Notes under the pieces: model-generated
Databases searched by the model: none
What the model was told of the DNA's origin: nothing
The model's input: only the letters and a program-made list of their open reading frames with translations
Part shown: positions 1 through 7,910 of the stretch, in pieces
Position numbering within the stretch: position 1 is the first letter of the stretch
Layout of the letters: each line of letters begins with the position of its first letter
Program-made: the position numbers and the translations under genes
Source: an uncultured Dorea sp.
Lineage (GTDB): Bacteria; Bacillota; Clostridia; Lachnospirales; Lachnospiraceae
Assembly: GCA_910584095.1 (NCBI GenBank)
Contig: CAJTYU010000026.1
Location: 1-43,707, forward strand
DNA: 43,707 bases
Direction: 5' to 3'

Positions 1-63
1 CGTGATTACAAGGCATTCGGAGCCTTATAATTTTTATACAGTTATTTCAAATGCACACTTCGC

Positions 64-990
64 TTACATTCCCATCTGTGCCGCAACCTCAGCCGCAAAA
101 TCCTCATTCTTCTTCTCAAGTCCTTCGCCTGTCTCAAAACGGATGAATTTCTTCACTGCAAGATTAGCTCCTGTTTCTTTTGCAACTTTCTCCACATACT
201 TAGCAACCGTCAGGTCTCCATCCTGAACATATACCTGATCTAACAGGCAGATTTCCTTCATCTCTTTGTTGAGACGGCCTACGATCATCTTCTCAATAAT
301 ATTCTCCGGCTTATTGGCATTCTTTGGATCATTTTTAGCCTGTGCAAGCAGAATCTCTTTCTCCTTATCAAGGAACTCCTGAGACACTTCATCACGAGAT
401 ACATACTTTGGAGACATTGCTGCTACCTGCATAGCCACATTCTTTAAGCATGTCTTCACCTCATCGTTTACCACATCCGCAGCAGCCTCTACCAGAACGC
501 CGATACGTCCGCCGCCATGAATATAAGCCACGATACATCCGTCAGACTCCAGCTTCTCGAATCTTCTGATATTCAGATTTTCTCCGATCACTGCGATCTT
601 CTCAGTAAGCGCATCCTTAACAGTCTTCGAAGCATCCTCATTCCATGCCTCTGCCATAAATGCATCCATATCCGTAGACTCTGTAGCGATTGCCTGATTC
701 ACAACTGCCTTTACAAATCCCTGGAACTCTGCGTTCTTAGCAACAAAGTCTGTCTCTGAATTTACTTCCACGATTGCAGCGGTCTTATCGTCACGAACCT
801 CAGCCATAACGATTCCCTCTGCTGCAATACGGCCAGCCTTCTTAACTGCCTTTGCCTCGCCGTTCTTTCTTAAGAACTCAATTGCCTCTTCCATATTTCC
901 ATTCGTCTCGTTAAGAGCCTTCTTACAGTCCATCATACCGGCGCCTGTTAATTCTCTTAACTCCTTTACCATACTAGCTGTAATTGCCAT
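64..990 (-). CDS. tsf: Translation elongation factor Ts
   Basis: EF-Ts is the cytoplasmic nucleotide exchange factor that recycles EF-Tu from GDP to GTP. The 308-residue protein starts with the UBA-like helical domain (LRELTGAGMMDCKKAL) and carries the family signature SETDFVAKN around residue 80, followed by the core and the dimerisation region; length is normal. The ATG is preceded by AGGAGG at a 9-nt spacing. It lies 76 bp downstream of rpsB, the conserved rpsB-tsf order, and is presumably co-transcribed from the rpsB promoter. Identification is secure. Confidence 0.98.
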   Translation of the reverse strand: MAITASMVKELRELTGAGMMDCKKALNETNGNMEEAIEFLRKNGEAKAVKKAGRIAAEGIVMAEVRDDKTAAIVEVNSETDFVAKNAEFQGFVKAVVNQAIATESTDMDAFMAEAWNEDASKTVKDALTEKIAVIGENLNIRRFEKLESDGCIVAYIHGGGRIGVLVEAAADVVNDEVKTCLKNVAMQVAAMSPKYVSRDEVSQEFLDKEKEILLAQAKNDPKNANKPENIIEKMIVGRLNKEMKEICLLDQVYVQDGDLTVAKYVEKVAKETGANLAVKKFIRFETGEGLEKKNEDFAAEVAAQMGM

Positions 991-1066
991 CTTCTCTATC
1001 CTCCTAATCTGATATGGGGCTGATTGGTCTTTAATCCTGCGAATTTGTCAAACGCCCCTCTGTCCT

Positions 1067-1804
1067 CTATTCTTCTACAGCCTCTTCAGCTTCTTCCACA
1101 TACTCTTCCTCGTATCCGGTTTCTCCCTGATTCGCCTCTACAACGGCGTCTGCCATCTTGGAAACGATTAATTTAACCGCACGGATCGCGTCGTCATTTC
1201 CCGGAATCACATAGTCAAGCTCTTCCGGATCACAGTTCGTATCAGCGATTCCAATCAACGGGATTCCCAGAGTATGGGCCTCCTGAACACAGATTCTCTC
1301 CTTCTTTGGATCTACAATAAAGATAGCGTCTGGAAGCTTCTTCATATCCTTGATACCGCCAAGGTTTTTCTCAAGCTTTTCCCATTCTTTCTTAAGCTGG
1401 ATCACTTCCTTCTTCGGCAGCACGTCAAAGGTTCCGTCCTCTGACATTCTCTCAATCTCTTTCAAACGTGCGATTCTGCTCTTAATAGTCTTAAAGTTAG
1501 TCAGCATACCGCCAAGCCATCTCTCGTTTACATAAAACATACCGCAGCGCTCTGCTTCTGTCTTAATGGCATCCTGCGCCTGCTTCTTCGTACCTACAAA
1601 CAGGATCGTGCCGCCTTCAGCCGCAATATCCGCAACTGCCTGATATGCCTCGTCAACCTTGCCTACTGATTTCTGAAGATCAATGATATAGATACCATTT
1701 CTCTCTGTGTAAATGTATGGAGCCATCTTAGGGTTCCATCTTCTTGTCTGATGTCCAAAATGAACACCTGCCTCTAATAGCTGCTTCATTGAAATTACGC
1801 TCAT
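1067..1804 (-). CDS. rpsB: 30S ribosomal protein S2
   Basis: S2 is a small-subunit protein needed for S1 recruitment and initiation. The protein begins MSVISMKQLLEAGVHFGHQT and contains the S2 signatures FGHQTRRWNPKM and the C-terminal PGNDDAIRA region, with an acidic Glu-rich tail. I place the start at 1804, because the in-frame ATG 15 bases upstream lies inside the ribosome binding site (GGAGG 8 nt before the chosen ATG). That gives 245 residues, normal for the family. It is the first gene of rpsB-tsf; its leader is described separately. Confidence 0.97.
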   Translation of the reverse strand: MSVISMKQLLEAGVHFGHQTRRWNPKMAPYIYTERNGIYIIDLQKSVGKVDEAYQAVADIAAEGGTILFVGTKKQAQDAIKTEAERCGMFYVNERWLGGMLTNFKTIKSRIARLKEIERMSEDGTFDVLPKKEVIQLKKEWEKLEKNLGGIKDMKKLPDAIFIVDPKKERICVQEAHTLGIPLIGIADTNCDPEELDYVIPGNDDAIRAVKLIVSKMADAVVEANQGETGYEEEYVEEAEEAVEE

Positions 1805-1945
1805 GTTTCTTTCCTCCATTTGGTTTTACTTCCGCACGGCTCACTTCTCATGAGACCGTTTTCTTCTCTCCGGCACCTTCATGAGAATCCCCATACGTGT
1901 TTTTTGCGACCGTAAAATTTTAGCATAAAAAAAACGTAAATGCAA
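1805..1945 (-). promoter_or_regulatory. rpsB promoter and leader with hairpin
   Basis: On the minus strand I read TTGCAT (1945-1940), 17 bases, then TAAAAT (1922-1917) preceded by an extended TGC, a good SigA promoter. The -35 box lies inside the upstream arm of the terminator of the preceding gene. The predicted leader is about 105 nt and contains a hairpin at 1858-1837 (CGG-U bulge-CUCA pairing with UGAG-CCG). Many rpsB leaders bind S2 for feedback control; that this hairpin does so is inference. Confidence 0.5.
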
Positions 1946-1972
1946 GTATTTCTACTGCATTTACGTTTTTTT
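1927..1972. terminator. Rho-independent terminator after first NlpC/P60 gene
   Basis: A 17-bp perfect stem (1927-1944 with 1956-1972) contains ACGTAAATGCA and its complement, flanked by A7-8 on one side and T7 on the other. It can terminate in both directions and sits 30 bp beyond the stop of the minus-strand NlpC/P60 gene. Confidence 0.9.
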
Positions 1973-2003
1973 CACCTAACTTTTTACTGCCCATCCCAAT
2001 TTT

Positions 2004-3146
2004 CTATAAAACCCTTCTTACGCACTTCAGCGATCGGTACTGACAATTTGAAAATTCCACAATTCCAACGCCGGGAGCGGATGCGTGAATAATGCCTCCC
2101 GAGCCATTATATATACCCACATGTCCCCAATAACACAAAAGGTCTCCCGCCTGCGCCTGAGACAGAGGGATCTCTACTCCACAGGCCGCCTGCGCCGAAT
2201 CTACACGCGGAAGGGATACTCCGAATGCCCCATAAATCTGCTGAGTAAAACCGGAACAGTCAATTCCTCCCGTTAAACTGTTGCCTCCATATACATATGG
2301 ATAACCTATAAATTGTCTTGCATACTGCACGACGGCCCAGCCGTCGCTACCCTGAGGAGGCACATAGGAACTGCCGCCGGAACCCGAACTGCTGCCGCTG
2401 GAAGAACTTCCTGAATTTGAATTACCGCCGGAAGAACTGCTGTTACTGCTTGCCGCCGCTCTCGCCGCTTCCTGCGCCTGCCGCTGTTCTTCCTCCTCTC
2501 TTGCACGACGCTCTTCCTCTTCCCTTGCACGCCGTTCTGCTTCTTGTCTGGCCGCAATCTCAGCCTGTATACTCTCATCAAGCTGTGCGATCTCTTCCTG
2601 CTTTTCTTCCAGTGTAGCATTCAGAGATGCCGTTTCTTCTTCTAAATCCGTCTGCATGGTCTGCATCTGGACATATTCATCCTCAAGGCTTTCTTTTAGC
2701 TCTTTCACTTCTTTCGTAGTATTCTCATACTCGCTCAGCTTGCTTCGGTCATAAGAGTGAACCTCTTGAATATATTCCGCCGCATTAATGAAATCTGAAA
2801 AGCTGGTAGCCGAAAAAAGTGTTTCAAGAAAGCTTGTCTCGCCTTCCTCATACATATATTTGATACGCAGCTTCATTGCCCCATACTGTTCTGACTGTCT
2901 TGCCGCCGCTTCTTCAAATTCAGCATCCGCCGCTTGAATTTCTTTCTGCTTATTCTCAAGATCCGTCTCCAAAGTATGGATTTTATCCAATGTCTGTGAA
3001 ATCTGCTCTTGAAGCGAACTTGCCTCGCTCTCCGCTCTGGCCTTATCGGCCTGCATATCCTCCAGTGACGCTGCAAAGACAGGAGTTACACCCAACACAC
3101 TGACAAGCAGCGCCGCTATCGTAGACTGTGCGATTCTTTTTCTCAT
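2004..3146 (-). CDS. Secreted coiled-coil NlpC/P60 peptidoglycan hydrolase
   Basis: A probable exported cell-wall endopeptidase of 380 residues. Residues 1-25 form a Sec signal peptide (MRKRIAQSTIAALLVSVLGVTPVFA). Residues 27-220 are predominantly coiled coil with a PcsB/CwlO-like segment (RIKYMYEEGETSFLETLFSA). A low-complexity Ser/Gly linker follows (about 232-262). The C-terminal NlpC/P60 domain shows the triad: Cys297 in DCSGF, His342 in GHVGIY and His354 in IIHAS. The start has AGAGGT 6 nt upstream. NlpC/P60 enzymes usually cut the D-iGlu-diamino acid bond; the coiled coil commonly restrains activity or docks on FtsEX, which is inference here. It is paralogous to the gene 42 bp upstream. 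Confidence 0.9.
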   Translation of the reverse strand: MRKRIAQSTIAALLVSVLGVTPVFAASLEDMQADKARAESEASSLQEQISQTLDKIHTLETDLENKQKEIQAADAEFEEAAARQSEQYGAMKLRIKYMYEEGETSFLETLFSATSFSDFINAAEYIQEVHSYDRSKLSEYENTTKEVKELKESLEDEYVQMQTMQTDLEEETASLNATLEEKQEEIAQLDESIQAEIAARQEAERRAREEEERRAREEEEQRQAQEAARAAASSNSSSSGGNSNSGSSSSGSSSGSGGSSYVPPQGSDGWAVVQYARQFIGYPYVYGGNSLTGGIDCSGFTQQIYGAFGVSLPRVDSAQAACGVEIPLSQAQAGDLLCYWGHVGIYNGSGGIIHASAPGVGIVEFSNCQYRSLKCVRRVL

Positions 3147-3188
3147 ATCTGTACCTCTGCTCTGTTCTATTATCCTGCGCTGTCTGAA

Positions 3189-4352
3189 TTACCAGCATCT
3201 CCTATACCATGGCGAACCATATACTGCTGCAACTTTTACCACATCTCCCGGCTTCGGAGCATGAATCATCTGTCCTCCGCCAATATATATTCCCACATGA
3301 GTTCCATAACATACAATATCACCGGGCTGTGGATTGCTGACTGCAATACCGCATCCGCCCTGAGACTGCGAAGTTCTTGGAAGGCTGATTCCCGCCGCAC
3401 TATGGCAATATTGTACCAGACCAGAGCAGTCCCATCCTCCGTTGCCGGTACCCCCAAGAACATAAGGAACCCCGATCTGTCCATAGGCTGCATTTACAAT
3501 GGTCTGCGCAGCTGAAGTATTGCCTGAAGAAACACTGCCGCCTCCTGAACTGGAACTGCCAGAACCGCCAGTTCCCGAACTGCTGCCGCCGCTTCCTGCA
3601 CTGCCGCTGCCGCCTGTCTGTCCGCCAGCGCTTGAGTTTCCCACATTCGAAGCGCCGGTATTTTCCGCGCTGGACGTATCCGTCTGGTTATCACTGCCGC
3701 CTGCGTTATCTGCCTGTCTCTCGGCGGCTTCTCTCTCAGCTGCTACCCTGGCTGCCGCCTCTGCTGCCGCCTGAATCTTCTGGTCAAATCCGGCAATCTC
3801 TTCCCTTTTTTCTTCCAGCGTTGCAGTAAGCGTAGTTTCCTCAGTTTCATACTCGGCCTGCATAGTCTGCATATTAGCCTGTTCTTCCACTAACTGCTCT
3901 TTCAGATCCTCTACGCTCTGCTTCGTATCCACATATTCCTGAAGTTTTGAGCGGTCATAAATATGAACCTCTGCCACATACTCCGCTTTATTCAAAAGAT
4001 CTGTGAAACTCTCGGCGCTGACCAGCGTCTCCAAAGCTGTCGCCGTGCCTTCTTCGTACATGTACTTAATCCGAAGCTTCATCGACTCATATTGTTCTTC
4101 TTCCAGCTTTTTGGCGCTTTTTAGATCTTCTTCCGCCTGAATGATTTCCTCGCCTTTGGTGATTAAATCTTCCTCCAGCCTTCCCATCTTGTCCAGCAGT
4201 TCCACAAGTTCCTGCTGCAATGTGTCCGCCTCATTTTCTGCCGCCGCCTTCTGCGACTCCAGACTCTCCGTCTCAGGCGCCGCCCACGCCGGAGTTACAA
4301 TCAAAGAACTGGCCATAAGTGAAACCAGTAACATTCTTCCGTATTTATTCAT
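3189..4352 (-). CDS. Secreted coiled-coil NlpC/P60 peptidoglycan hydrolase, paralogue
   Basis: Second copy of the same architecture, 387 residues from the chosen start. The reading frame is open 17 codons further upstream, but AGGGGAG lies just before the ATG at 4352 and the product then begins with a proper signal peptide (MNKYGRMLLVSLMASSLIVTPAWA). A coiled-coil region with RIKYMYEEGTATALETLVSA follows, then a long Ser/Gly/Asn linker and an NlpC/P60 domain with Cys309 (WDCSGL), His352 (THVGIY) and His364 (MIHAP). The two neighbours probably arose by duplication; the linker and C-terminal tails have diverged most. Likely role: septal or lateral wall remodelling. Confidence 0.9.
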   Translation of the reverse strand: MNKYGRMLLVSLMASSLIVTPAWAAPETESLESQKAAAENEADTLQQELVELLDKMGRLEEDLITKGEEIIQAEEDLKSAKKLEEEQYESMKLRIKYMYEEGTATALETLVSAESFTDLLNKAEYVAEVHIYDRSKLQEYVDTKQSVEDLKEQLVEEQANMQTMQAEYETEETTLTATLEEKREEIAGFDQKIQAAAEAAARVAAEREAAERQADNAGGSDNQTDTSSAENTGASNVGNSSAGGQTGGSGSAGSGGSSSGTGGSGSSSSGGGSVSSGNTSAAQTIVNAAYGQIGVPYVLGGTGNGGWDCSGLVQYCHSAAGISLPRTSQSQGGCGIAVSNPQPGDIVCYGTHVGIYIGGGQMIHAPKPGDVVKVAAVYGSPWYRRCW

Positions 4353-4374
4353 GATATTCTCCCCTATATAATTG

Positions 4375-4403
4375 CTATGACATAATCTCTTGCAATCTGT
4401 CAA
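4375..4403 (-). promoter_or_regulatory. Possible promoter for the NlpC/P60 pair
   Basis: TTGACA (4403-4398) is followed after 17 bases by TCATAG (4380-4375), with a TG two bases before the -10 region. The -35 is perfect and the -10 poor, so this is a tentative call. Confidence 0.35.
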
Positions 4404-4470
4404 TAATCTCCCTATTATCTTTTAAAGAATACTACAAATCCTGCTTCTTTTCAATCTACTTTCGATAATT

Positions 4471-5412
4471 TTAAGATTTAGATTCTCCAAAAGGCTCTTT
4501 ATTTTTGTCTGAAGCATCCGGTTTTTCATCAATTCTCTGCACTGATAGAAACATCCCTGCCGCGCCTGCCGCACATGCCACGGTAACCGTTCCCACAATC
4601 AAAATATTTTCCTGAATTCGATTATATACATGAAAATATGTTGCCAGAATCGATACCAGATTTACCGTAATATGAGCGGCAATCGGTGCGGCAACCGTAC
4701 CATATTTTTCACATACATATGCCAGCATCAGTCCCATCGCCGTTCCGTATAGCATCTGTACCATATTTCCATGAAAGAGTCCGAATACAACCGCTGAATA
4801 AATTACCGACGCCGCAACCCCTGTGTCTTCCCGCAGCCTCCGGTACATAAGTCCCCGGAATACCAATTCTTCAGCGACCGGCACCAGAAGCCCCAGACAA
4901 AGGATCTGCATCCCTAAAGACGCGCTGTAAAACGCCTCCGATGTCTCCCTGTATTCTGCGCTGTAGCTGGACAGATTTCCAATCATAATCAGATTATTTA
5001 TTGCAATATTCAGCAGGCCAGCCATAAATAACATAGGAAGATACTGAACCGCAGCCGCTTTTTTATTTGGTACAATTCCGGTTAGCTTCTCGCGCTTCCG
5101 GTCCCTGAAATACAAAAACGTCATAACGGGAATGGTGATAAAAGCTGTCGCTCCTTGAATTTCGGTTGCGTAGCGCATCAGGATCTCCATCATTTTTTCA
5201 ACCAGTTTCATCGCCGCTTCCTGATCCTGATAATATGATAATAAATCCGTTGAATGCGTTGCCAAATATACTGTCATAAATGCAGACATCGCCACTATAC
5301 CCGCCAGCGTTCCAATTCCCCAATTAATCAAAAACGGCCCCCATATATGCCAGAACCTTTTTCCACTGCCTGACGGCGGTCTCTGACTGTTATATTGATT
5401 ATTCATATCCAT
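4471..5412 (-). CDS. CPBP family intramembrane glutamic metalloprotease
   Basis: A polytopic membrane protein of the CAAX protease/bacteriocin-processing (Abi, CPBP) family. All three family motifs are visible: EELVFRG (EExxxR), FGLFHGN (FxxxH) and HITVNL (HxxxN), together forming the intramembrane active site. About seven or eight hydrophobic segments are present. The substrate is unknown; relatives process prenylated or secreted peptides or act in immunity to bacteriocins, but no bacteriocin gene is visible here. The start is uncertain: ATG at 5412 follows an AGTGAG-like site, while ATG at 5448 or TTG at 5451 would add 12-13 residues without a clear ribosome site. It follows the YgjP-like gene closely. 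Confidence 0.85.
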   Translation of the reverse strand: MDMNNQYNSQRPPSGSGKRFWHIWGPFLINWGIGTLAGIVAMSAFMTVYLATHSTDLLSYYQDQEAAMKLVEKMMEILMRYATEIQGATAFITIPVMTFLYFRDRKREKLTGIVPNKKAAAVQYLPMLFMAGLLNIAINNLIMIGNLSSYSAEYRETSEAFYSASLGMQILCLGLLVPVAEELVFRGLMYRRLREDTGVAASVIYSAVVFGLFHGNMVQMLYGTAMGLMLAYVCEKYGTVAAPIAAHITVNLVSILATYFHVYNRIQENILIVGTVTVACAAGAAGMFLSVQRIDEKPDASDKNKEPFGESKS

Positions 5413-5464
5413 TCCATTACTCACTTTCTTGCTTATATTCAAACGCATCAAAGTCTGATCTGCA

Positions 5465-6022
5465 TCAGCTTATTCTGCCCATAAGCTCGTCTCCATGTTC
5501 CTTAAGCCACTGTTTTGCCGTCCGGTAATCCGGCAGCACTCTCTCAACCTCTTTCCAGAACTCTGGCGAATGGTTCATCTCTAGTCTGTGGCAGAGTTCA
5601 TGCACCACTACATAATCCTGTACCTCCTCCGGCGCCAGCATAAGCAGACAGTTAAAATTCAGATTACCCTTGCCGCTGCAGCTTCCCCAGCGGGTACGCT
5701 GATTCCGAATCGTAATCCTGCCATAAGTCACGCCTGCAATTGGCGCATAATATGCCGCTTTCCCCGGAAGAACTCTGACAGCCTCATCAGCAAGCTTGTG
5801 AACCTCCTCCATACTCATTCGCGGTACCGCCGCTCTCTCCGCCAATTTGCCTTGAATGATTTCCAGATGCTCTGCAATCCAGTCTGATTTCTCCTGTATA
5901 AAGTCCTCAATCTCCGACTCTTTCATCTGATAAGGCGCGCGGACCAGTACCTTTGCTTCCTTTGTAATCTCCAGAGACAAAGTTTTGCGTCCGCTCCTAA
6001 GAATCTTAATTTCCATCTGCAT
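5465..6022 (-). CDS. YgjP-like M48-type metallopeptidase (SprT-related, DUF45)
   Basis: A cytoplasmic zinc metallopeptidase-like protein of about 185 residues. The zinc-binding helix VVHELCHRLEMNHSPEFW carries the HExxH motif plus the conserved NHSPxFW, and the upstream RWGSCSGKGNLNFNCLL is the characteristic YgjP/DUF45 substrate-cleft signature. The GTG at 6034 overlaps the AAGGAG site, so I start at the ATG at 6022; the ATG at 6016 is also possible. Its substrate is unknown. It is the first gene of a pair with the CPBP protease, about 50 bp apart. Confidence 0.88.
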   Translation of the reverse strand: MQMEIKILRSGRKTLSLEITKEAKVLVRAPYQMKESEIEDFIQEKSDWIAEHLEIIQGKLAERAAVPRMSMEEVHKLADEAVRVLPGKAAYYAPIAGVTYGRITIRNQRTRWGSCSGKGNLNFNCLLMLAPEEVQDYVVVHELCHRLEMNHSPEFWKEVERVLPDYRTAKQWLKEHGDELMGRIS

Positions 6023-6171
6023 AGACTTATGCACTCCTTGCTGTCAACTCAAAATATCAAATCTCTCTTATTCTACTACCAGCCCGCAGAACATTCAACT
6101 AATATTCCGTCTTTCACAACTCTTTCACATTTTTTGCTGTTTCTTCTATGTTACAACATAAATTTTCTCAC

Positions 6172-6200
6172 TTTACTTTCTTTGCTATTTCCCCTATAAT
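6172..6200 (+). promoter_or_regulatory. SigA promoter of the YbaK-like gene
   Basis: TTTACT (6172-6177), 17-base spacer and TATAAT (6195-6200). A 7-bp inverted repeat TTCCAAA-TAG-TTTGGAA (6214-6230) follows just after the expected start of transcription and could be an operator. Confidence 0.7.
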
Positions 6201-6256
6201 AATTACAGTTTATTTCCAAATAGTTTGGAATATATAAGGAAGGAGTTTACATCATT

Positions 6257-6748
6257 ATGGAAAATCAAAAACAGCGCGTATACGACGCACTGGATAAACT
6301 TGGAATCAAATATGAAACTGTAGAGCATGAGCCGGTTCACACTATGGAAGATATGGACAGGCTTGGGCTTCCTGAAAAAGGAACCCTGTGCAAGAATCTA
6401 TTTCTGCGCGACGCAAAAGGGAAACGCCATTTTCTGGTAACTGCGGACGAAAAGACCAAAATCGATCTTAAAAATCTTGGACGCGCTCTTGGCGCCGGCA
6501 CCTTAAGCTTTGCCTCTGAAGACCGCCTTGAAAAGTATCTTGGGCTGAAACAAGGAAGCGTATCGCCCTTCGGTCTGATGAACGATACAGATCATGCCGT
6601 TGAATTCTTCATTGACAAAAGCCTAAGCCGCTGCAAAAGCCTTGGCATCCACCCTCTGGAGAATACCGCAACCGTATTTCTCTCTTTTAAGGATCTTGAC
6701 AAGTTCCTCTGGGATCTGGATGTAGATGTAATCAAAGTAAAACTCTAA
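6257..6748 (+). CDS. YbaK/ProX family aminoacyl-tRNA deacylase (PrdX-like)
   Basis: A 163-residue free-standing editing domain that hydrolyses mischarged aminoacyl-tRNA, most likely Ala- or Cys-tRNA(Pro). Family features are CKNLFLRDAKGKRHFLV (with the conserved Lys), and GSVSPFGLMND, which is typical of the PrdX/ProX branch rather than YbaK proper. It has its own SigA promoter and an AAGGAAGGAG site 11 nt before the ATG. It is tail-to-tail with the AlaX-like gene, overlapping it by 17 bp. Substrate assignment is from family knowledge. Confidence 0.88.
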   Translation: MENQKQRVYDALDKLGIKYETVEHEPVHTMEDMDRLGLPEKGTLCKNLFLRDAKGKRHFLVTADEKTKIDLKNLGRALGAGTLSFASEDRLEKYLGLKQGSVSPFGLMNDTDHAVEFFIDKSLSRCKSLGIHPLENTATVFLSFKDLDKFLWDLDVDVIKVKL

Positions 6749-7880
6749 TCTTATCTCTGGCGCCCGCAAGGCTGCCCTGGATCATCTCCGGTCTGCCGCC
6801 TCCCCGGGCGCCAAAGTTTTCTTTCAATATCTGATTCAGCGGACGGACGTCCTCTGTTCTGCTGCCAATCACATAGCGATACCCTTTTTCATCTGTTCCT
6901 GCAAATACTGCGCACACCTTTCCGCCCCGCTCTAACAGAAGATTCATAAATTCCCTTGCCTCGTTCCCTAGCAAGTCCTCATCAAATACCGTAACTATTT
7001 CGCCCGTCACATTTATTCCTTCAGCCTTCCTTTTCATAATCTGCTTCCGAAGATTTGCAATTTCCCCCTTCAGGCGGACTCCCTCCTGCTTCAGGTGCTC
7101 CACTGCATCCACAAGCTTTTCTTCCTGCTCGCACAGAATATTTCCAATTTTTTTTGCTGCTTCCAGTTTTCTCTGATAATCCGAAAGCGCACGGATACCG
7201 CTCAGCATATTGATACGCTCTCCGCCTTTATAATTAGCCATATCCACAAGCTTGATCAATCCAATCTGCCCGGTTAATTCTACATGGGGCGCACAGCAGG
7301 CACATACATCGATTCCTGGAATTTCAACAACCCGTACCTGTCCTTCAATCTCTATCTTACTGCGGTATTCCATCTTTGCCAGCGTCTCTCTATCCGGATA
7401 CAGCACATGAACCGGAAGATTGGCAAACACTGCGCGGTTTGCCTCCTCTTCAATCTCTTTTAGCTGTTCTTTGGTTATAGGACCGTTAAAATCCATGGTG
7501 CAATAATCAGCCCCCAGATGGAATCCTACATTCTCATATCCAAAACGCCTATGAATAATCCCTGAAACAATATGCTCTGCGCTGTGCTGCTGCATCCTTT
7601 CAAACCGAACGTCCCAGTTAAGCTTTCCCTGCACTTGTTTTCCTTCTTCTAAGGCTTCTCCAATATAATGATAAATAATTCCTTCCCGTTCTTTCGTATC
7701 CGTTACCGGAATCCCGTTAATCCAGCCAATATCTCCGTACTGTCCGCCGCCCTCAGGAAAAAAGGCAGTTCTGTTAAGAACTGCCGCATATCCTTCTTTT
7801 TCAGGCTTACAGAACAATACTTCCGCATCAAATACCTTCATAGCGGCATCTTCGTAAAATAATTTTACCGTATGTTCCAT
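6732..7880 (-). CDS. AlaX-like alanyl-tRNA editing protein with DHHA1 domain
   Basis: A 382-residue protein homologous to the editing half of alanyl-tRNA synthetase. The zinc-binding editing core shows HSAEH (HxxxH) and CACCAPH (CxxxH), and the N-terminal GGGQYGDIG motif is typical. A coiled-coil spacer (about residues 235-280) leads to a C-terminal DHHA1 segment with GARGGGRPEMIQGSL. No class II catalytic domain or tRNA-recognition part of AlaRS is present, so it acts in trans, removing Ser or Gly from tRNA(Ala). AAAGGA precedes the ATG. It is 30 bp downstream of argS and may be co-transcribed. Confidence 0.92.
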   Translation of the reverse strand: MEHTVKLFYEDAAMKVFDAEVLFCKPEKEGYAAVLNRTAFFPEGGGQYGDIGWINGIPVTDTKEREGIIYHYIGEALEEGKQVQGKLNWDVRFERMQQHSAEHIVSGIIHRRFGYENVGFHLGADYCTMDFNGPITKEQLKEIEEEANRAVFANLPVHVLYPDRETLAKMEYRSKIEIEGQVRVVEIPGIDVCACCAPHVELTGQIGLIKLVDMANYKGGERINMLSGIRALSDYQRKLEAAKKIGNILCEQEEKLVDAVEHLKQEGVRLKGEIANLRKQIMKRKAEGINVTGEIVTVFDEDLLGNEAREFMNLLLERGGKVCAVFAGTDEKGYRYVIGSRTEDVRPLNQILKENFGARGGGRPEMIQGSLAGARDKIRVLL

Positions 7881-7910
7881 CTGCTTTATCCTTTCTTACT
7901 CCCTGTATCC

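Noticed and set aside
1..63. AAGGC/GCCTT hairpin downstream of tsf as a terminator
   Set aside because: Only 5 bp with no T run on the minus strand; too weak to call.
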